In this document: one piece after another, positions 1 to 7,098 of the stretch
Numbering within the stretch: the stretch's first letter is position 1
Layout: each line of letters starts with the position of its first letter
From: Pseudomonadota bacterium
Lineage (GTDB): Bacteria > Pseudomonadota > Alphaproteobacteria > Rhizobiales > Devosiaceae
NCBI GenBank assembly: GCA_023393475.1
Contig: JAEWLC010000065.1
Location: forward strand, 1 to 22,895
Direction: 5' to 3'
Length of the DNA: 22,895 nt
Notes under the pieces: model-generated
The model's input: the letters and a program-made list of their open reading frames with translations, nothing else
What the model was told of the DNA's origin: nothing
Databases searched by the model: none
Translations under genes and position numbers: made by a program

Positions 1-1
1 C

Positions 2-280
2 CTCAAGGGCCGCTTCAGCCCGTGGTCGCCGGTCTGCGAGGACATCCCCGCAACCGACGGACAGCTGCCGGTCGGCTCGATCTTCATCCACCAGATCTGC
101 ACGGCGGAAGACCCGGACGGCACCACCACGCTGCGGCTCGAAGCCGCCTATTTCAGGAAGAAGGGGCAGACCTCGATCAGCCTCGAGACCCAGAAGGTGC
201 AGAAGAACTACTTCCAGAGCGCCACGCGCCTCGAAGTGGTGCAGCTGCCCTTCGAGCCAGACACCACCCCGGTACGATAG
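2..280 (+). CDS. 3' end of an unidentified protein (partial)
   Basis: An open frame enters from the left edge and ends at a TAG, giving the last 92 residues of a protein. Codons show the strong G/C third-position preference of the neighbouring genes, so I take this as the true coding frame; an overlapping frame that reads into the next gene does not show that pattern. The fragment contains two cysteines (in PVCEDI and HQICTAE) and a polar C-terminal tail ending PFEPDTTPVR. I recognise no family. The stop lies 8 bases before the ATG of the pentapeptide-repeat gene, so the two are probably co-transcribed. Confidence 0.7.
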   Translation, partial: LKGRFSPWSPVCEDIPATDGQLPVGSIFIHQICTAEDPDGTTTLRLEAAYFRKKGQTSISLETQKVQKNYFQSATRLEVVQLPFEPDTTPVR

Positions 281-288
281 GGCAGGCG

Positions 289-1050
289 ATGCGGACGATC
301 CTGGCACTGATGCTGGCGCTGGCCGCCACCTCCCCGACCTTCGCCGACCAGGTCGAGGACCTGATCAGCGGCGTGCGTAACGAATGCCGCGGGTGCGATC
401 TCACCAATGCCAGCTTCAAGAAGGCGGATCTCTCGGGGGTCGACCTCGCGGGTGCCAACCTCACCGGCGCGAGCTTTCACCGCGCCATCCTGAAGGGCGC
501 AAACCTGTCCGGTGTCACCGCCAACGAGGCGAACTTCAACCTCGCCGATCTCTCGGGCGCCAATCTCGCCGATGGCCGGTTCAAGGGGGCGATGTTCTAC
601 GAGGCGCAGCTTTCCGCCGCCAAGGCGCAGAACGCCGACTTCAGCTTCACGCTGGCCCAGCATGCGCGCCTCACCAGCATCGACCTCAGTGGCGCCAATC
701 TCGACTCCTCGGTGATGAAGGAAGCCCGGCTCAACAACGCCAACCTCACCGGCGCGAGCCTCAACCGGACCAATCTCGAGAAGGCCAATATCGGTCGGAC
801 CAAGTTCGACGACACGACGATCGATGGCGCCGGCTTCGTGCAGGTGACGGGGTCGGGCGCCAGCTTCGCCGGCGCCACCCTGACCCAGACCGACTTCTAC
901 GGGGCGCGGCTCGACAATGCCGTGTTCACCGGGGCGCGGGCCAATGCCAACCGCTTTACCCGCGCCAAGGTGGATTTCAGCACCATCGCGCCGGACGAAC
1001 TGACGAACAACATCATGCCCGACGGGCAGGTACAGGGGACGAGGCAGTGA
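289..1050 (+). CDS. Secreted pentapeptide-repeat protein
   Basis: A 253-residue protein. The N-terminus (MRTILALMLALAATSPTFA, then DQ) is a typical Sec signal peptide, so the mature protein should be periplasmic or secreted. From about residue 35 the sequence is built of A(D/N)LxX five-residue units (for example ANLTGASFHR and ADLSGANLAD), which in known family members fold as a right-handed quadrilateral beta-helix. A CRGC motif precedes the helix. The start was chosen at 289 because the signal peptide begins there; an upstream in-frame extension overlaps the previous gene. Pentapeptide proteins rarely have enzymatic activity and often act as scaffolds or mimics; no specific role can be read here. 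The stop overlaps the GTG start of the next gene. Confidence 0.9.
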   Translation: MRTILALMLALAATSPTFADQVEDLISGVRNECRGCDLTNASFKKADLSGVDLAGANLTGASFHRAILKGANLSGVTANEANFNLADLSGANLADGRFKGAMFYEAQLSAAKAQNADFSFTLAQHARLTSIDLSGANLDSSVMKEARLNNANLTGASLNRTNLEKANIGRTKFDDTTIDGAGFVQVTGSGASFAGATLTQTDFYGARLDNAVFTGARANANRFTRAKVDFSTIAPDELTNNIMPDGQVQGTRQ

Positions 1051-1544
1051 AGACCTTGGCGATCGCCGCAGTTGCGGCTCTGATGCTGGCGGGCGGCGCC
1101 ATGGCCCAGGAAGTGGTCACCGGCCCCGCGAAGGTGGTGGATGGCGACATCATCATGGTGGACAAGCAGCGCGTGATCCTGTGGGCCGTCGATGCGCCCG
1201 AGCGCACGCAGAAATGCTATGTCGGCGAACTGCTGTGGGATTGCTACGCCGCCGCGCGGCAGGCGCTGGGCGACATCATCGCGGCGGGCGAGACGAGTTG
1301 CACGCTCACGGAAGGCAAGCCGGACCAGTTCGGCCGCCGCTATGGCGTCTGCACCACGGGCGACACGGATGTCGGCGGGGAACTGGTGCGGCTCGGCATG
1401 GCGTGGGCCTATGTCGACCAGGGCGACGATTACCTGGCCGAGGAAGAGGAAGCCAAGGCGGCCCAGGCCGGCGTGTTCCAGGCCGGCGCCAATATCGACG
1501 ACCCCTGGGAATGGCGGAAGCGCGACCCGCGGAATTATCGGTAG
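1047..1544 (+). CDS. Secreted SNase-like (thermonuclease-fold) protein
   Basis: A 165-residue protein starting at GTG, which overlaps the preceding TGA (GTGA), so translation is probably coupled. A signal peptide (MKTLAIAAVAALMLAGGAMA) is followed by a staphylococcal-nuclease fold: VVDGD at residues 30-34 (metal aspartate), VDAPE at 48-52 (aspartate and glutamate of the active site) and FGRRYG at 95-100 (second catalytic arginine). The arginine that normally precedes the DAPE strand (Arg35 of SNase, in the R-L-x-G-I-D pattern) is isoleucine (Ile44) here, though Arg42 is close. Four cysteines (57, 66, 85, 102) could form disulfides, as expected for an exported protein. It may be a calcium-dependent nuclease with altered chemistry, or a non-catalytic member of the fold. 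Confidence 0.87.
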   Translation: MKTLAIAAVAALMLAGGAMAQEVVTGPAKVVDGDIIMVDKQRVILWAVDAPERTQKCYVGELLWDCYAAARQALGDIIAAGETSCTLTEGKPDQFGRRYGVCTTGDTDVGGELVRLGMAWAYVDQGDDYLAEEEEAKAAQAGVFQAGANIDDPWEWRKRDPRNYR

Positions 1545-1567
1545 GGTGGCGGCCTGACACACAAGGT

Positions 1568-1645
1568 GTCATCCCTGCGCAGGCAGGGATCCATCTTTCC
1601 ATCGGCGCGGGCTGATGCGTGGATCCCAGCCTTCGCTGGGATGAC
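1568..1645 (+). repeat. Paired palindromic dispersed-repeat unit (REP-like)
   Basis: Two short palindromes face each other. The left arm begins GTCATCCCTGCGCAGGCAGG and the right arm ends CCTTCGCTGGGATGAC. Each arm folds on itself (CCCTGC/GCAGGG and CCCAGC/GCTGGG), and the two arms are inverted copies ending in GTCAT/ATGAC. This is the form of the abundant intergenic palindromic repeats of Proteobacteria. It lies just downstream of the nuclease-fold gene and could also act as a transcript end. Confidence 0.7.
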
Positions 1646-1744
1646 ATCGAGTTGGTGGTGGCGAGCTAGGGCCCTACGGGTGACGGTGATGGAGTGGCGA
1701 GAGTGGCGGGCCGCATGCGCGAACTCACCCCCACCATCTCCGAC

Positions 1745-1773
1745 TTGATTCCCCCGGCCCGTTGCGTCATTAC
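1745..1773 (+). promoter_or_regulatory. Weak candidate promoter for leuD
   Basis: TTGATT is separated by 17 bases from CATTAC, 25 bases before the leuD ATG. The -35 half is good and the -10 half matches only three of six consensus bases, so this is tentative. A GAAAGGGG Shine-Dalgarno lies between it and the ATG. Confidence 0.3.
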
Positions 1774-1798
1774 ACGCCGACTGAAAGGGGTACCGCAT

Positions 1799-2404
1799 AT
1801 GGACAAGTTCACGACCCTCACTGGCGTCGCAGCGCCGTTGCCGATCATCAACATCGACACGGACATGATCATTCCGAAGCAGTACCTCAAGACGATCAAG
1901 CGGACCGGGCTTGGTACGGCGTTGTTCAGCGAGATGCGCTACAACGAGGACGGCACCGAGAATCCGGATTTCGTGCTCAACAAAGCCGGCTATCGGGGTG
2001 CCAAGATCATCGTCGCCGGCGACAATTTCGGCTGCGGTTCGTCGCGCGAGCATGCCCCGTGGGCGCTGCTCGATTTCGGCGTGCGCTGCGTGATCTCCAC
2101 CAGCTTTGCCGACATCTTCTACAATAACTGCTTCAAGAACGGCATCCTGCCGATCAAGGTGACGCCGGAACAGCTGGCGCTGCTGATGGACGATGCCGAG
2201 CGCGGCGCCAACGCGACGCTGACCGTCGACCTCGAGGCGCAGACGATACGGGGTCCGGACGGCGGCTCGATCCATTTCGACATCGACCCGTCGCGCAAGC
2301 AGACCCTGCTCGAGGGCCTCGACGATATCGCGACGACGCTGAAGGCCGATCCGGCGATCGCCAGCTTCGAGAGCAAGATGGCGAGCGACCGCCCCTGGCT
2401 CTGA
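1799..2404 (+). CDS. leuD: 3-isopropylmalate dehydratase, small subunit
   Basis: A 201-residue protein, the normal length for LeuD. With LeuC it forms the aconitase-like isomerase that converts 2-isopropylmalate to 3-isopropylmalate in leucine synthesis. The N-terminal INIDTDMIIPKQYL and the swivel-domain signature DNFGCGSSREHAPWAL are diagnostic. The start is set by the MDKFTTLTGV N-terminus and the GAAAGGGG ribosome-binding site 9 bases upstream. The Fe-S-bearing partner LeuC is not in this window. leuB lies 2.2 kb downstream on the same strand, with unrelated genes between them. Confidence 0.97.
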   Translation: MDKFTTLTGVAAPLPIINIDTDMIIPKQYLKTIKRTGLGTALFSEMRYNEDGTENPDFVLNKAGYRGAKIIVAGDNFGCGSSREHAPWALLDFGVRCVISTSFADIFYNNCFKNGILPIKVTPEQLALLMDDAERGANATLTVDLEAQTIRGPDGGSIHFDIDPSRKQTLLEGLDDIATTLKADPAIASFESKMASDRPWL

Positions 2405-2451
2405 GGCTGGTGCTTGCCTGACGCTCCGGCGTTCAACCAGAGGAGGCAGGC

Positions 2452-2841
2452 ATGGTGATCCACATCTCTTCAGGTTCGCCGTTCGAGGCGAAGATCGGCT
2501 ACTCGCGTGCCGTCATCGACGGCAACATGATCTATGTGTCCGGCACCACCGGCTACGACTACAAGACCATGATCATGCCCGAGGACGTGCGCGAGCAGGC
2601 CCGCAACGCCTTCGCGACCATCGCGCACGCGATGGAAGAGGCGGGCGGCTCGATCAAGGACACGGTGCGGGTGCGCTACTACATCACCGACATGGCCCAC
2701 TATGACGGGCTGGTCGAAGTCGCCGGCAAGGTGTTCGGCGAGATCCGTCCGGCGGCGACGATGATCGTCTGCGGGCTGACGCGGCTGGAGATGAAGGTCG
2801 AGATCGAGGTCACGGCGCGCATGGGCGCCAGCGAGCGCTGA
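2452..2841 (+). CDS. Rid family (YjgF/YER057c/UK114) protein lacking the substrate arginine
   Basis: A 129-residue protein of the usual Rid length, preceded by an AGAGGAGG ribosome-binding site. Family features include VSGTTGYD at residues 29-36, the central helix with AFATIAHAMEEAGGS, and the C-terminal KVEIEVTA strand. RidA itself deaminates reactive 2-aminoacrylate and other enamines, using an arginine in a P-A-R-S/T motif. Here that motif reads RPAAT (residues 99-103), so the arginine is alanine (Ala102), as in Rid subgroups not known to deaminate enamines. It should therefore not be annotated as a 2-iminobutanoate deaminase. Its stop overlaps the next ATG by one base (TGATG), so it is translated together with the acetyltransferase. 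Confidence 0.9.
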   Translation: MVIHISSGSPFEAKIGYSRAVIDGNMIYVSGTTGYDYKTMIMPEDVREQARNAFATIAHAMEEAGGSIKDTVRVRYYITDMAHYDGLVEVAGKVFGEIRPAATMIVCGLTRLEMKVEIEVTARMGASER

Positions 2842-3272
2842 TGGCCGTCGACTTCCGTCTCAAGCTCGATCCCAGTCCGGCCGAGGTCGATGCGGTGCTG
2901 CAGCCGCTCGTCGGGTTCAACCGGACGGCGAACGGCCGGCTCGGCTTCCAGCCCTTCGCCATCCACATCACCGAGGGCGACGAGGTGACCGGCGGCATCG
3001 TCGGGATGGCCAATTTCGACTGGCTGATCGTGCAGTATCTCTTCGTGCCCGACACGATGCGCGGGCAGGGCGTGGGAACGCGCCTGATGGCCGACGCCGA
3101 GCGGTTCGCACGAGAGCACGGCTGCATCGGCGTGTGGCTCGACACCTTCTCGTTCCAGGCGCGGCCCTTCTACGAAAAGCTCGGCTACTCGGTCTTCGGC
3201 GAGATCGAGGACCATCCGCGCGGGTTGAGCCGCTACTTCCTCAGCAAGCGGCTCGACGGCGCTACCGGCTGA
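2841..3272 (+). CDS. GNAT family N-acetyltransferase
   Basis: A 143-residue single-domain acetyltransferase. The acetyl-CoA pyrophosphate-binding motif A is seen as MRGQGVGTRLM (residues 73-83), preceded by the beta4 strand LIVQYLFVP. The late motif FYEKLGYSVFGEIED matches the usual C-terminal region. It starts one base inside the stop of the Rid-family gene, so the two are coupled. A cytosolic acceptor (small amine, amino acid or antibiotic-like compound) is likely, but nothing in the sequence identifies it. It ends 6 bases before the convergent aminotransferase. Confidence 0.9.
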   Translation: MAVDFRLKLDPSPAEVDAVLQPLVGFNRTANGRLGFQPFAIHITEGDEVTGGIVGMANFDWLIVQYLFVPDTMRGQGVGTRLMADAERFAREHGCIGVWLDTFSFQARPFYEKLGYSVFGEIEDHPRGLSRYFLSKRLDGATG

Positions 3273-3278
3273 CGCGGT

Positions 3279-4466
3279 TCAGCCCAGTGCCGCCCGGAAG
3301 GTGCCCAGCGCCCGCTCCACCATCTCGTCCGATGCCGTGAGGCTGATGCGGAAGTGGCCGGGGGCGCCGAGGATGGTGCCTGGCATCACATAGACATCGC
3401 GGTCGGCCAGCCGGTTCCAGATGGCTTCGGGATCGCCCGGCCAGCGGCCCCAGAGATAGAACGTCCCCTCGGGGTCGAGCACCTCGTAGCCGGCGCCGCG
3501 CAGGTCGCCGAGCAGGGCATCGCGCCGGCGCGCCAGTGCGGCCCGGTCGATGCTGAGGTTCTCGAGGTCGGCGATGGCATGCTGCATAATGGCGTTTGGG
3601 AAGCACCAGCCGAGCGCCATCTGCACCGGGAACAGCGCGTCGCGCAGGGCCTGCCGGTCGGTCTCGGGCATCAGCGGGGAGAGGGCGAGATAGCCCAGCC
3701 GCTGGCCCGGGGCGAGCAGCACCTTGCCGTAGCTGTAGTCGATCAGCGTCCACGGATAGACCGCCGCGGGGCTGACAAAGTCGCGCCCATCGAAGCGGAG
3801 GCGCCGATAGGGCTCGTCCGAGAGGATGAAGATGCGCCGCCCGATCCGCGCCGAGGCCCGGTCCAGCATGGCGGCCAGCTGCTCGAGCGTCGCCCGGTCG
3901 TAGATGCGTCCGGTCGGATTGTGCGGGGTGTTGACGATGACGAGCCGCGTATTGGGCGTGATCGCAGCTTCGATGGCGTCGATGTCGAGATCGAAGGCGG
4001 GGCCCCTGAGCGGCACCGGCACGGGCACGGCATCGGCGACGCGCAGCATCGGCTCGTAGCAGAACCAGGCGGGCTCGGAGTAGATCGCCTCGTCGCCGGC
4101 ATCGAGCAGCAGGCGGAACGCCACCATGATGGCGGCGAAGGCGCCGGAGGTCAGCGCGAAATCCTCGGGGGCGAAATCGAGCCCGAGTTCGGGGCCGACA
4201 TGATCGGCGAGGAACTGCTGCGGCTCGGGCTCGCTCGACTTGTAGGCGAACCAGTTCTTGTCCTCGGGCAGGGCTGCCTGGCGCAGGCCGTCGACGAGGC
4301 CCTTGAGCGGCATCTCCTGCGGATTGCCGAAGGTGAAGTCGGAAATCCCGGCATCGCCGCGCTTCTCGCCGTAGCGCGAGGTGAAATAGAAGTCGGCAAC
4401 CTTGCCGAAGCTGTCGCTTGCCGCACGGGCGCGCTTCGAGACGGCCGATGTCAGAGCCTTGTGCAT
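3279..4466 (-). CDS. PLP-dependent class I/II aminotransferase
   Basis: A 395-residue fold-type I aminotransferase. Visible features are NTPHNPTGR (asparagine contacting PLP), ILSDEPYRRL (aspartate pairing with the pyridine nitrogen), YSYGKVLLAPGQRLGYL (Schiff-base lysine followed by the phosphate-binding arginine) and FRISLT near the C-terminus (carboxylate-binding arginine). This places it in the aspartate/aromatic/alanine aminotransferase superfamily; the amino acid used cannot be read from the sequence. Its position between leuD and leuB might suggest branched-chain amino acids, but BCAA transaminases are usually fold-type IV, so I do not make that claim. It is transcribed away from leuB. 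Confidence 0.93.
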   Translation of the reverse strand: MHKALTSAVSKRARAASDSFGKVADFYFTSRYGEKRGDAGISDFTFGNPQEMPLKGLVDGLRQAALPEDKNWFAYKSSEPEPQQFLADHVGPELGLDFAPEDFALTSGAFAAIMVAFRLLLDAGDEAIYSEPAWFCYEPMLRVADAVPVPVPLRGPAFDLDIDAIEAAITPNTRLVIVNTPHNPTGRIYDRATLEQLAAMLDRASARIGRRIFILSDEPYRRLRFDGRDFVSPAAVYPWTLIDYSYGKVLLAPGQRLGYLALSPLMPETDRQALRDALFPVQMALGWCFPNAIMQHAIADLENLSIDRAALARRRDALLGDLRGAGYEVLDPEGTFYLWGRWPGDPEAIWNRLADRDVYVMPGTILGAPGHFRISLTASDEMVERALGTFRAALG

Positions 4467-4504
4467 ATCACTCTCCTCGTCCCCGCGCCGGCCATTCTAC
4501 TCCC

Positions 4505-4601
4505 GGAGCGTCCCCACGGAAACTGTACCCATGGTGCTGTACTCGGTGTCGCCGCGCCGGACTGGACGCTCCCGCGCCTCGGCGGCCTTGCGCCGGAGGG
4601 G
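4505..4601 (+). promoter_or_regulatory. Structured leader candidate upstream of leuB
   Basis: The 181-base gap between the divergent aminotransferase and leuB holds a perfect 9-bp inverted repeat, GGAGCGTCC (4505-4513) and GGACGCTCC (4564-4572). A second stem follows, CCTCGGCG against CGCC-G-GAGG, with one bulged base. Neither is followed by a T run. No leucine-rich leader peptide is seen. It may be a structured 5' UTR or an operator; GC-rich DNA makes such stems fairly common. Confidence 0.3.
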
Positions 4602-4647
4602 CCTGTGGCGGTATTTCCGCCCAACGCTTCAAGCAATCGAGGACATC

Positions 4648-5748
4648 ATGGCCGCGCAGAAACTCTTCCTCCTCCCCGGTGACGGCATCGGCACCGAAAT
4701 CATGAAGGAGGTCGAGAAGGTGATCGCCTGGCTCAACAGCCAGGGCGAGACCGATTTCGAGATCGACAGCGGCCTCGTCGGCGGCTGCGCCTACGACAAG
4801 CACGGCGTCGCCATCTCGGAAGAGGACATGCAGAAGGCGCTGGCCGCCGATGCGGTGATCTTCGGCGCCGTCGGCGGCCCGAAGTGGGACAAGGTGCCCT
4901 ATGAGCACCGTCCGGAAGCGGGCCTCCTGCGCCTGCGCAAGGACCTCAAGCTGTTCGCCAACCTTCGCCCGGCGATCTGCTACCCGGCGCTGGCCGATGC
5001 TTCGTCGCTGAAGCGCGAGCTGGTCGAGGGCCTCGACATCCTGATCGTGCGCGAGCTCACGGGCGGCGTCTATTTCGGCGAGCCCAAGGAGATCACCGAT
5101 CTCGGCGATGGCCAGAAGCGCGCCGTCGACACCCAGGTCTACGAAACCTACGAGATTGACCGCATCGTGCGCGTCGCCATGGATCTCGCCCGCACCCGCA
5201 AGAAGAAGGTGCACTCGGCCGACAAGAAGAACGTGATGAAGTCGGGCGTGCTGTGGGACGAAGTCGCGCAGGGCGTCGCCAAGGATTATCCTGATATCGA
5301 GTTCCACCACATCCTTGCCGACAACGCGGCGATGCAGCTGGTGCGCAACCCCAAGCAGTTCGACGTGATGGTGACCGATAACCTCTTCGGCGACATCCTG
5401 TCGGATGCGGCGGCGATGCTGACCGGTTCGCTCGGCATGCTGCCGTCGGCCTCGCTCGGGGCGCCCGATCCGGTGACCGGCAAGCGCAAGGCGCTCTACG
5501 AGCCGGTGCACGGCTCGGCCCCGGATATCGCCGGCCAGGGCATCGCCAATCCGATCGCCATGCTCGCAAGCTTTGCCATGGCGCTGCGCTATTCGTTCAA
5601 CATGGTGACGCTGGCCGACCGGCTGGAAGCGGCGATCTCGGCCGTTCTCGGCGAAGGCCTCCGCACCGGCGACATCGGCGAGCAGAACCGCAAGACCGTC
5701 GGCACCGAAGAGATGGGCGCGGCGATCCTGCGGAAGCTGCAGGCTTAA
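4648..5748 (+). CDS. leuB: 3-isopropylmalate dehydrogenase
   Basis: A 366-residue protein of standard LeuB length. It oxidises and decarboxylates 3-isopropylmalate with NAD+ to give 2-ketoisocaproate in the cytoplasm. Seen are LLPGDGIGTEIM at the N-terminus, RLRKDLKLFANLRP (substrate-binding arginines), YEIDRIVRVA and ADKKNVM (catalytic tyrosine and lysine), DNLFGDILSD (metal-binding aspartates) and HGSAPDIAGQGIANP (NAD-binding loop). The start was chosen at the ATG after GAGGACATC because it gives the family N-terminus; the frame is open further upstream but that part is not LeuB-like. It is probably transcribed alone, with a hairpin directly downstream. Confidence 0.97.
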   Translation: MAAQKLFLLPGDGIGTEIMKEVEKVIAWLNSQGETDFEIDSGLVGGCAYDKHGVAISEEDMQKALAADAVIFGAVGGPKWDKVPYEHRPEAGLLRLRKDLKLFANLRPAICYPALADASSLKRELVEGLDILIVRELTGGVYFGEPKEITDLGDGQKRAVDTQVYETYEIDRIVRVAMDLARTRKKKVHSADKKNVMKSGVLWDEVAQGVAKDYPDIEFHHILADNAAMQLVRNPKQFDVMVTDNLFGDILSDAAAMLTGSLGMLPSASLGAPDPVTGKRKALYEPVHGSAPDIAGQGIANPIAMLASFAMALRYSFNMVTLADRLEAAISAVLGEGLRTGDIGEQNRKTVGTEEMGAAILRKLQA

Positions 5749-5768
5749 GGGCTTCGTTCCAACCGTTA

Positions 5769-5798
5769 TCCTCCCCCGTTCTTGCGAACAGGGGAGGA
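5769..5798. terminator. Hairpin between leuB and the DUF1127 gene (possible bidirectional terminator)
   Basis: TCCTCCCC pairs with GGGGAGGA, and after one C/A mismatch GTTC pairs with GAAC around a TTGC loop. The stem lies in the 57-base gap between convergent genes, where a shared terminator is expected. There is no real T run on either strand, so it could instead be a dispersed hairpin repeat. Confidence 0.55.
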
Positions 5799-5805
5799 CA
5801 AGGCC

Positions 5806-6051
5806 TCACTCGGGCCGCCGCACCGGGTTGAACAGGATGGAACTGTCGCGTCCCTCGAGAGCATCGATGACGTCCCGGGGGGCGATGCCCATGTCGCGCA
5901 GCAGGTGCGGGTCCATTCGATAGAGTTCGGCCAGCGTGATGCGGGTCTGGCGGCGGCGGTGCCAGGCGCGGAACCAGCGGACGAGAGCGTTCTCCCGCGC
6001 CGGACGTGTCGTCGCCTCGGCGAAGGTGTCGTTGATATCGAAGGTGGTCAT
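5806..6051 (-). CDS. DUF1127 domain protein
   Basis: An 81-residue basic protein with the DUF1127 (YjiS-like) pattern: an amphipathic arginine-rich stretch WFRAWHRRRQTRITLAELYR, then MDPHLLRDMGIAPRDV. Small DUF1127 proteins are numerous in alphaproteobacteria. Some are linked to RNA binding and to phosphate or stress physiology, but a role for this one cannot be read. It starts 50 bases after the stop of the homocysteine S-methyltransferase gene on the same strand, so they may share a transcript. Confidence 0.88.
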   Translation of the reverse strand: MTTFDINDTFAEATTRPARENALVRWFRAWHRRRQTRITLAELYRMDPHLLRDMGIAPRDVIDALEGRDSSILFNPVRRPE

Positions 6052-6101
6052 TTGAGCGGTCCTTTGCAGAGCCCCCCGCTCAGGTTTCGATCGGCTCGCG
6101 G

Positions 6102-7061
6102 TCAGTGATGATGGTGGCCGCTGGGCAGGCAGGTGTTGCAGATGGCGCTGATGTGCCGGTGGTCGGTGCCGCAGCAGCCGCCAATGACGCGGATGTTGGG
6201 CAGTAGAGGCAGCACGCGCGCATAGCGCTGGGCGAGGTCGGTGATATCGCCGATGTCGAGCGTCGGCGAATTGTCGAGCTCGGCATGGCTCATCTTCGAG
6301 GCGTTGACCCTGAGGCCGCCGATGCGGTTCACCCAGCGGCCGCCATGGCGGACCGTCTCGGCGAAATGGATCGGGTGGACGCAGTTGATCATGTAGTAGG
6401 CCGGGTAGTCGCCGGTGGCGGCATCGACCTCGTTGATCGCCACTTCGAGCGGCTTGCCGCCGGGCAGGTTCCCGTCCGTCTCGAGGGTAAAGCTCAGCAC
6501 CACCGGCAGCCCGGCGCGCTTCGCCAGCCGGGCGATGCCGACCGCCTCGGGGACATTGGTCAGGGTATAGGCGCTGACATAGTCGGCCTCGGTGTCGGCG
6601 AAGGCCTCGATCTGGTGGCCGTGGTAGGAGAGGGACTCCTCCACCGTCATGGCGCGATCGTACTGCCAGGCATCGCGGCGCGGGCCGATGACGCCGGAGA
6701 CGATCGAGGCGACCCCGGCAGCGGCGAACTCGCGCTGCATCTCCTTGCAGAACTCGACCGCGGCGATATTGGCTTCGCGCAAAGCCGCCATGTCGAGCCC
6801 GGCCCGGAAGGCCCAGTCGGGGCTGGCGCGCCAGGTATTGGTGTCGAACAGGAAGCCCTGGCCCGCCTTCTGGCAGATCGGGATGTAGGCGCGATAGTAG
6901 TCGCGCAGCAGCTCGCGCCCCGAGTCGGTGGCGTTGAGCAGATAGACCGACATATCAGGCACTTGCTGGCCGAGATTGAATATCAGGTGGGTCTCGATGC
7001 CGCCATCGGTGACGAACATCTGGCCCTTCTGTTGAGGAAGCTCATGCGCCCTCTGCAGCAT
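6102..7061 (-). CDS. Homocysteine S-methyltransferase family protein
   Basis: A 319-residue barrel protein that should transfer a methyl group from a donor such as S-methylmethionine, betaine or a related compound to homocysteine. The three zinc cysteines of the family are present: NCVHP (Cys227) and GGCCGTD (Cys296, Cys297). The N-terminal TDGGIETHLIF is the usual first strand. The start was placed at the ATG at 7061 because GGAGAG lies 5 bases upstream; a TTG 12 codons earlier has no such site. The C-terminus ends in four consecutive natural histidines after CLPSG. It is divergent from a TetR regulator. The methyl donor is not determined by these motifs. Confidence 0.93.
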   Translation of the reverse strand: MLQRAHELPQQKGQMFVTDGGIETHLIFNLGQQVPDMSVYLLNATDSGRELLRDYYRAYIPICQKAGQGFLFDTNTWRASPDWAFRAGLDMAALREANIAAVEFCKEMQREFAAAGVASIVSGVIGPRRDAWQYDRAMTVEESLSYHGHQIEAFADTEADYVSAYTLTNVPEAVGIARLAKRAGLPVVLSFTLETDGNLPGGKPLEVAINEVDAATGDYPAYYMINCVHPIHFAETVRHGGRWVNRIGGLRVNASKMSHAELDNSPTLDIGDITDLAQRYARVLPLLPNIRVIGGCCGTDHRHISAICNTCLPSGHHHH

Positions 7062-7098
7062 GTCGACTCTCCATTTGACGCTTGATTGTAGCAGCAAA

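Noticed and set aside
4530..4647. A leucine leader peptide in frame before leuB.
   Set aside because: The frame from the ATG at 4530 is arginine/serine-rich with few leucines, has no stop before leuB, and has no good ribosome-binding site.
3354..4682. A 442-codon plus-strand open frame opposite the aminotransferase.
   Set aside because: It is an antisense shadow of a gene with a full set of PLP motifs.
5970..5991. A second EcfG-like motif, GGAAC followed by CGTT.
   Set aside because: The spacer is 13 bases rather than 16-17, and it lies inside the DUF1127 gene on the opposite strand.
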